NCBI RefSeq assembly: GCF_040361275.1
Contig: NZ_APNH01000001.1
Location: 1,151,001 to 1,215,000, forward strand
DNA from: Salinisphaera sp. T31B1
Lineage (GTDB): Bacteria; Pseudomonadota; Gammaproteobacteria; Nevskiales; Salinisphaeraceae
Reading direction: 5' to 3'
Length of the DNA stretch: 64,000 nucleotides
Shown: piece by piece, positions 59,064-64,000 of the stretch
How the letters are laid out: each line of letters starts with the position of its first letter
Position numbering within the stretch: the stretch's first letter is position 1
The notes under the pieces: generated by a model
What the model was told of the DNA's origin: nothing
The model's input: only the letters and a program-made list of their open reading frames with translations
Database searches by the model: none
Translations under genes and position numbers: made by a program

Positions 59064-60734
59064 TCAGCCGCGGCCGATCCGTGCGACCGCGTCGGCCGTG
59101 GCGGCATCGCGGGTGGCCCCGGTGAGTTCCACCAGCTGGCCGCTGCGCATTTCCAGCAGGCGATCGGCGTGTTCGAAATAGTGATCGTCATGACTGATCG
59201 CGAACACGGTATGGCCACGCTCGGCGAAGGCCGGCAGCAGTTCGCGATAGAACACGCGCCGGAATACCGGGTCCTGGTCGGCGGCCCATTCATCCAGCAG
59301 CAGGATATCGCGCGTTTCGGCCAGGGCGAGCATGAGCGCCAGCCGCTTGCGCTGTCCCTGCGACAGCTGGGTATCGAGAATGCGTTCCTCGGCCAGAACG
59401 AGCTTGCCTTCCAGTCCCAGACGCCGACGCCAGTCCTCGATGAACGCTGCCGGCGCCGGCGTGCCATCGTCGCCGATCAGCTGATCGAACAGGTGGAAGT
59501 CGGTGAACACGGCGGCGAACAGTCGGCGTAGCGACGCCCGCCGATCGGGATCGACGACCACGCCGTCGACCAGGATCTGGCCGGATTTAACGGCATACAG
59601 GCCGGTCAGCACGCGGGCGAGCGTGGTCTTGCCGCTGCCGTTGCCGCCGATGAGAAAGACCAGCTCGCCGCGCCGGAGAGTGAGATCGATCGGGCCAATG
59701 GCAAACCCGTCGGCCGTGTCGTGTTCGTCGCGGTCGTAGGCGAAACACACGCCGCGCAGTTCGAGCGTCTGCCAGTCGCGGCTGATCGGCTCCGGCGTGT
59801 CGAAATCCGGCGTGTAGTCGGCCAATGCAAGTGCGCGCAGCTTTTCGAAAGCCACTTCGGCGGCGATCAGCGTCGGCAGTGCTCCGACCGCACCGATTAG
59901 CGGCGTACGCAGAAACAGGATGGTCAGCGAGTAGGTGGCCGCCACCGTGGGCGTGGCCCAGCCCAGGCCGTTGGCCAGAAAGAACACCAGCCCGATCGCG
60001 CCGAGCATCATGATGTTGGCCCAGTTGTTGGCCGACAGATGGAAGGTATCGGCCCGGATGATATGGCGTCGGTAGCGCTGGGCGTCGGCGGTGTAGACCT
60101 CGTCGAACAGGCGCTGCGCGCGCGCCCGGTTGAGCCCGAGTTCCTTGCGTCCGCCGATCACCGTTTCGTAGTCGCGATACAGCGCGTCCTCGGCCTCGCG
60201 CACGAGCCGGATATGATGATAGACCCGGCGTACCAGCCAAGACCCGACGGCCATGGTGGCCGCGATCCAGGCCGCGGTCACGACCAGAATCGACGGCGAC
60301 AGCCAGCCCAGATAGATCACGCAGGCCAGGGTGAGTATCGTGCCCTGAACCAGTTCGGGCAGACGCACGAAGGCGATGGTCACGTTGCGGACATCGGCCG
60401 ACAGGGCGGCCAGCAGACGGGCACTGCCCAGACGCTCGACGCGTTCGATATCGGTATCGAGAATACGCTTGACCAGACGCGACCGCAGATCGAACACGAA
60501 ACGGTGACCGAGCGTGGTCAGGCCGAGCTGGGCGCCCAGCGACACCGCCAGCAACAGCACGACCAGCCCGAAGAACGCGGGCAGTGCGCCCAGCGGATTA
60601 CCGCCGGCTTCGATCAGGCGGGCATTGATGAAGGCGATCACACCGATGCCCAGCCCGGCGCTGACCAGGCTCGCAATCAGCACGGTCACGAACGCCGCGC
60701 GATAGTCGCGCATGATCAGTCGCAGCAGTTCCAT
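59064..60734 (-). CDS. SyrD/PvdE-type cyclic peptide or siderophore exporter ABC protein
   Basis: The 556-residue half-transporter has six N-terminal membrane helices (about 15-300) and an ATPase (about 330-556). The ATPase has Walker [10 protein letters not shown], the signature LSQGQRKR, and [13 protein letters not shown], which is the form typical of the SyrD/PvdE family. PvdE moves pyoverdine precursor to the periplasm; other members export lipopeptides. It is six bases downstream of the FhuF-like gene and likely shares its iron-regulated promoter. No peptide synthetase is in the window. Confidence 0.9.
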   Translation of the reverse strand: MELLRLIMRDYRAAFVTVLIASLVSAGLGIGVIAFINARLIEAGGNPLGALPAFFGLVVLLLAVSLGAQLGLTTLGHRFVFDLRSRLVKRILDTDIERVERLGSARLLAALSADVRNVTIAFVRLPELVQGTILTLACVIYLGWLSPSILVVTAAWIAATMAVGSWLVRRVYHHIRLVREAEDALYRDYETVIGGRKELGLNRARAQRLFDEVYTADAQRYRRHIIRADTFHLSANNWANIMMLGAIGLVFFLANGLGWATPTVAATYSLTILFLRTPLIGAVGALPTLIAAEVAFEKLRALALADYTPDFDTPEPISRDWQTLELRGVCFAYDRDEHDTADGFAIGPIDLTLRRGELVFLIGGNGSGKTTLARVLTGLYAVKSGQILVDGVVVDPDRRASLRRLFAAVFTDFHLFDQLIGDDGTPAPAAFIEDWRRRLGLEGKLVLAEERILDTQLSQGQRKRLALMLALAETRDILLLDEWAADQDPVFRRVFYRELLPAFAERGHTVFAISHDDHYFEHADRLLEMRSGQLVELTGATRDAATADAVARIGRG

Positions 60735-60740
60735 GGGCGG

Positions 60741-61499
60741 TTATCCGGAGGCGCGTTCGAGGACGGGAAACCGCATGGCACGCGGGCAGTTCGCGCACAG
60801 ATCCCATCGGGCGTCGAGATCGCGCATGCAGCACAGGCGGCGGCACTGATCGACGGGCCGGCCGTCGCCGTCCATTGTACCGGGCGGGCAGCGCTTGTAG
60901 GCACGGTAGAAAGGGTTGAAGCCACCGTCCGGGCGATCGCGACGGCTCAGCAGGTCGCGAACTGCGATGCGTGGCGCGCGGGGCGCTTGCGCCTGGCGAT
61001 CCAGCTCGTCGAGCGCCCAGGCGATATAAGTCGAGGCGTTCGACCAGAACACCCGGGGCGCAAGCCGGCAATGAGCGGACAGAGCGTTCACCACCGGCGT
61101 GAACACCTCGTCGATCAGTGCCGACAGGTCGTGGCCGGCGTGGGCAGTGCCCGGTGTATCGGCAAGCCGGAAATAAGCCGGCGTGCCGTCGTCGCGGCTG
61201 GCCAGTGCCAGGCCGTCCAATGTCAGGGGCAAGGCTCGCCCGCTGCCCAGTTGGGCCACGAGCGTGGCGATGCCGAGCCGGCTGAAGAACCATTTCGACC
61301 ACTGCGAAGCCGCCGCACGCGGTTCGTAGGTGTCGTGCGCAGCCGAAAAACATGCCAGACGTTCGGACAGTGACGCCGGCTCGATCAGTCGGCGCATCGG
61401 CACAGTCGCCGGATCCCACGCGGCCGGGCGCAGCGCATCGGCAAAGCCGGCGAGGTTGTCGTGGAAATACGAGGGATAAAGCGCCGCGACCATAGACAC
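60741..61499 (-). CDS. fhuF: FhuF-like ferric-siderophore reductase
   Basis: The protein of about 252 residues carries the C-terminal cysteine set CRRLCCMRDLDARWDLCANCP, which is the CCx10CxxC 2Fe-2S motif of FhuF-type ferric reductases. These release iron from siderophores in the cytosol. The start is GTG at 61499, or ATG two codons later. A Fur-like box lies 30 bases upstream. It is the first gene of a two-gene unit with the exporter. Confidence 0.85.
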   Translation of the reverse strand: MSMVAALYPSYFHDNLAGFADALRPAAWDPATVPMRRLIEPASLSERLACFSAAHDTYEPRAAASQWSKWFFSRLGIATLVAQLGSGRALPLTLDGLALASRDDGTPAYFRLADTPGTAHAGHDLSALIDEVFTPVVNALSAHCRLAPRVFWSNASTYIAWALDELDRQAQAPRAPRIAVRDLLSRRDRPDGGFNPFYRAYKRCPPGTMDGDGRPVDQCRRLCCMRDLDARWDLCANCPRAMRFPVLERASG

Positions 61500-61528
61500 C
61501 GACCGCTACGGCGTCGTACCGCGCGTGG

Positions 61529-61547
61529 AATAAGAATCGTTATCAAT
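61529..61547. promoter_or_regulatory. Fur box-like element before fhuF-like gene
   Basis: Read on the minus strand, ATTGATAACGATTCTTATT matches 14 of 18 defined consensus bases, the best of the four seen. It covers the expected promoter of the fhuF-exporter unit. Confidence 0.7.
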
Positions 61548-61604
61548 ACGGTAACGTGCCGGGCCGTCCCTGGCCAGCCATGTGTCACAACTCGGCAGCA
61601 CCCA

Positions 61605-61628
61605 ATCTGACATTACGCCTTGTCAGAT
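61605..61628. promoter_or_regulatory. Perfect inverted repeat overlapping the -35 of the monooxygenase promoter
   Basis: ATCTGACA and TGTCAGAT are perfect 8-bp arms separated by 8 bases. The right arm overlaps the -35 box TTGTCA. This is the classical position of a dimeric repressor (for example TetR-type) site. Confidence 0.6.
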
Positions 61629-61648
61629 AGTCCGAAAATTGCTATTTT
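61620..61648 (+). promoter_or_regulatory. Sigma70-type promoter of the flavin monooxygenase
   Basis: TTGTCA (-35, 5 of 6) and TATTTT (-10, 4 of 6) are 17 bases apart, placing the transcript start about 45 bases before the ATG. Confidence 0.55.
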
Positions 61649-61698
61649 TCATTTGCCGGCATTCCGCCGGCGTGTGAATCGATGCGACGGAGTGCGTC

Positions 61699-63252
61699 AT
61701 GGCCGTGACCGATCTGCTGACCAAGCTCAACCCGCTGAAGTCCGATCTGAAGATCGATACCGATATGCATATCGCGATCGTCGGCGCCGGTTTTTCGGGG
61801 CTGGGCATGGCGATCCGCCTTAAGGAAGCCGGGATCGAAAACTTCACGATCCTGGAGCGGGCGGCCGATGTCGGCGGCACCTGGCGCGACAATCACTATC
61901 CCGGAGCGGCCTGCGACGTCGCCTCACATCTGTATTCGTTCTCGTTCGAGCAGAACCCCAACTGGTCGCGTGCGTTCGGCCAGCAGCCCGAGATATTCGA
62001 CTATATCCAGCGTTGTACCGACAAATACGATCTGCGTCGGCATATCCGCTTCAATACCACCATCGTCTCGGCACGCTTTGACGAGGACGCCGGCGTGTGG
62101 ATATCCCGCACTGCCGACGGCGAAGAGCTGACCGCGCATTTCGTGATCTCGGCGGTGGGCGCGCTGGCCGATCCGGCCTGGCCGAACATTCCGGGTCTGG
62201 ACGAATTCACCGGCAAGCTGATGCATACCGCGCGCTGGGACGACGACTACGATCTGGCCGACAAGCGAGTGGCGGTCATCGGCTCCGGCGCCAGCGCGAT
62301 CCAGGTCGTACCCGAAATCGCCAAGGCCGCCGGCGAGCTGACCGTGTTCCAGCGCACGCCCAGCTGGATCATGCCCAAGCCCGATCGGCCGATTCCTGCC
62401 TCCGAACAGGCCGAGTATCGCGAATCCGCCTACAAGCTGAAAAAGCGTCGCCTGCGGATCTACTGGGTGAGCGAGTTCTTCGCGCCGTTCGTCATTTCCG
62501 ATCTGGGCTTTTTCAAGAAACAGGCCGAGGCGATGGCGCTCAAGCACATGCGCAAACAGGTGGCCGATCCGTCCCTGCGCGCGGCGGTTACGCCCGACTA
62601 CCGCATCGGCTGCAAGCGCGTGTTGATTTCCAATGACTGGTATCCGGCACTACAGCAGGACAACGTCACGCTGATCGCCGACGGCCCGGCCCGTATCGAG
62701 GGCAATATCGTGATCACGCACGACGGGCGCCGGATCGAAGTGGATGCCATCGTCTGTGCCACCGGCTTCAAGGTACCCAGCAAGGCCGCGCCGTTCCCGG
62801 TCACCGGACGTCAGGGGCGTGATCTGAACACCGCCTGGGACGATGGCGCTGAAGCCTACAAGGGTGTGACGGTATCCGGCTTTCCCAACCTGTTCTTCCT
62901 GATGGGGCCGAATACCGGGCCCAGCCACACGTCGGTGCTGGAGTTCACCGAACAGCAGATGGACTATGCCCTGCAGGCCATAGCCCACGTTGCACGCCGC
63001 GGACTGAAGTTCATCGATGTGAAGAAGAAAGTGCAGGACAAGTTCAATCGCGGTATCCAGTGGCGAATGAAGCACACGTCGTGGACCTCGGGCTGCAACA
63101 GCTGGTATCTAACCGATTCCGGCAAGAACACCACGCTTTATCCGGGCTTCAACTGGGAGTACCGGCTGCGTTTGATGCGCTTCAAGCCGAGTGAATACGA
63201 CGAGGTCAAGCGCGATAACGCAGTGTCCGCGCGTACCGATCGAGCCGCCTGA
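61699..63252 (+). CDS. Flavin-binding monooxygenase, Baeyer-Villiger type
   Basis: The 517-residue two-dinucleotide-fold enzyme has an FAD motif GAGFSG at about residues 33-38, an NADPH motif GSGASA at about 196-201, and the BVMO fingerprint FTGKLMHTARW (FxGxxxHxxxW) at 170-180. GGTWRDNHYPGAACDVASH is also typical. It would insert oxygen next to a carbonyl or oxidise a heteroatom with NADPH and O2; the substrate is unknown. GGAG is well spaced before the ATG. The gene stands alone between a regulated promoter and a strong terminator. Confidence 0.92.
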   Translation: MAVTDLLTKLNPLKSDLKIDTDMHIAIVGAGFSGLGMAIRLKEAGIENFTILERAADVGGTWRDNHYPGAACDVASHLYSFSFEQNPNWSRAFGQQPEIFDYIQRCTDKYDLRRHIRFNTTIVSARFDEDAGVWISRTADGEELTAHFVISAVGALADPAWPNIPGLDEFTGKLMHTARWDDDYDLADKRVAVIGSGASAIQVVPEIAKAAGELTVFQRTPSWIMPKPDRPIPASEQAEYRESAYKLKKRRLRIYWVSEFFAPFVISDLGFFKKQAEAMALKHMRKQVADPSLRAAVTPDYRIGCKRVLISNDWYPALQQDNVTLIADGPARIEGNIVITHDGRRIEVDAIVCATGFKVPSKAAPFPVTGRQGRDLNTAWDDGAEAYKGVTVSGFPNLFFLMGPNTGPSHTSVLEFTEQQMDYALQAIAHVARRGLKFIDVKKKVQDKFNRGIQWRMKHTSWTSGCNSWYLTDSGKNTTLYPGFNWEYRLRLMRFKPSEYDEVKRDNAVSARTDRAA

Positions 63253-63273
63253 ACACCACCTGCGCGGGCGCAT

Positions 63274-63305
63274 AAAAAAGCCGGGGCGCACGCGCCCCGG
63301 CTTTT
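63274..63305 (+). terminator. Bidirectional rho-independent terminator
   Basis: The stem GCCGGGGCGC/GCGCCCCGGC is flanked by AAAAAA on the left and TTTT on the right, so it can end both the monooxygenase gene and the convergent dehydrogenase gene. Confidence 0.9.
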
Positions 63306-63344
63306 CCATCGGCATTCGCCGACGACGGATCAGCCCCGATCGGC

Positions 63345-64000
63345 TTATCCCGCTTGACCGCGGGTAACACGAAAGATCGTGCTGCCGGCGTCGTCACTGA
63401 TGTACAGCGCGCCGTCGGCTGCCTGGGCCAGCCCGGCCGGCCGATGCTCGGCCTCGCCCGGCGAACGGATGGTGTCACTGCCGGTGAATCCCTTCGGTCC
63501 GGCGAAGGTCTTGTAATCGCCGCTGGGTTTACCGTCGGCGAACGGCTGGAATATCACACGATAGCCGGCCTGGGGGCTGGGCGCCCGGTTCCACGACCCG
63601 TGGAAGGCGATGAATGCGCCGTCGGCATAGCCTTTGCCCAGGCCCTCGCCTTGGCTGAACTGAATTGCCATTGGTGCCCAGTGGGCGGGATAAGCTGCGA
63701 TCGGGTCCTCGAAGTTCTTACAGCGGCCAACCTTGTCACCGTCCCCGCCGTACTCGGGCCCGAGCACCTTCTTCTTCTGCTTCGGGTCGTAATAGCAGAA
63801 CGGCCAGCCGAAGTTGTCACCTTCATCGACGGCGAACAGTTCCTCGGCCGGTAGATGGGCGCTTTGTTCCTGGGTGAACTCGTCCGGCCAGTTCGAATGC
63901 AGTTGGTCGCGCCCGTGCTGGGCCCCGTAGAGCTGGCCGTCGTGCCAGGCCAGCGCGAACATGTTTCGAATCCCCGTGGCAAAACGGGCATCCGGTGAGA
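63345..64000 (-). CDS. PQQ-dependent sugar dehydrogenase, C-terminal part (partial)
   Basis: Only the last ~218 codons are in the window; the gene begins to the right. The visible part has ATGIRNMFALAWHDGQLYGAQHGRDQL, the strand-loop typical of soluble PQQ sugar (aldose) dehydrogenases of YliI/Gdh-B type. NFGWPFCYYDP and FHGSWNRAPSPQAGYRV follow, and it ends with YISDDAGSTIFRVTRG. The family oxidises sugars in the periplasm with PQQ. Whether a signal peptide is present cannot be seen. Confidence 0.85.
   Translation of the reverse strand, partial: SPDARFATGIRNMFALAWHDGQLYGAQHGRDQLHSNWPDEFTQEQSAHLPAEELFAVDEGDNFGWPFCYYDPKQKKKVLGPEYGGDGDKVGRCKNFEDPIAAYPAHWAPMAIQFSQGEGLGKGYADGAFIAFHGSWNRAPSPQAGYRVIFQPFADGKPSGDYKTFAGPKGFTGSDTIRSPGEAEHRPAGLAQAADGALYISDDAGSTIFRVTRGQAG

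Noticed and set aside
61699-63252. Naming the monooxygenase AlmA (long-chain alkane oxidation)
   Set aside because: The BVMO fingerprint fits many substrates, and no alkane genes are nearby.

Overview
The window looks like a chromosomal segment of a GC-rich, free-living, aerobic gammaproteobacterium. Support for this comes from a complete 13-gene NADH dehydrogenase I operon with a fused nuoCD, Fur-type boxes, a FeoAB system, a lipid A phosphoethanolamine transferase, and an inactive-transglutaminase/ATP-grasp/retropepsin triad. A halophilic or marine lineage such as Salinisphaera is a guess from overall flavour (TRAP-TAXI, P450, BVMO-like genes) and is not shown by the sequence.

Layout. 1-3.5 kb is a decayed HK97-like prophage: the tail of a prohead protease, a major capsid gene cut by an in-frame TAG, a P27-type small terminase, a tail-assembly-like fragment and two unknown genes. 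It abuts the 3' end of a tRNA-Gly(CCC), the likely old integration site. 4.0-6.4 kb carries a YfcH-like epimerase and an FAD-linked D-2-hydroxyacid dehydrogenase. 6.4-21.4 kb is the nuoABCDEFGHIJKLMN operon on the minus strand, ending in a rho-independent terminator. 21.7-25.1 kb holds an aconitase-family protein, an acireductone dioxygenase-like cupin and a PmtA-like methyltransferase. 25.2-29.7 kb (minus) has the RimK-like ligase / inactive transglutaminase / retropepsin set followed upstream by purD. 29.9-31.3 kb has an LpxH-like phosphoesterase and a Nudix hydrolase.

31.3-36.8 kb is the most unusual block: an Sfp-type phosphopantetheinyl transferase divergent from a cytochrome P450 and a fatty acyl-AMP ligase fused to an acyl carrier domain, facing two tandem DUF374 lysophospholipid acyltransferases. 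Together they could activate a free fatty acid, load it on ACP, oxidise it and transfer it to a lipid; this pathway is inferred. 36.9-41.0 kb has NAD salvage (pncB-pncA, overlapping) and thiC, which has no visible TPP riboswitch. 41.1-46.3 kb has a DUF3015-like secreted protein, a histone-deacetylase-family amidohydrolase, a small secreted protein, and a TRAP transporter (fused permease plus TAXI receptor).

46.6-61.5 kb is rich in iron genes: a TonB siderophore receptor, feoA-feoB plus a small Cys-rich protein, a FhuC/D/B-like siderophore ABC importer, a SyrD/PvdE-type exporter and a FhuF-like ferric reductase. Four Fur-like boxes sit at four of the relevant promoter positions and share the half-site ATTCG(T/C)ATT or its close relative. 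No siderophore synthetase lies in the window. Embedded in this region are a KAS III enzyme, an EptA-like transferase and a DoxX protein. The right end has a Baeyer-Villiger-type flavin monooxygenase behind a promoter overlapped by a perfect inverted repeat, then the C-terminal part of a PQQ-dependent sugar dehydrogenase that runs off the edge. No CRISPR array, rRNA or insertion sequence was seen.
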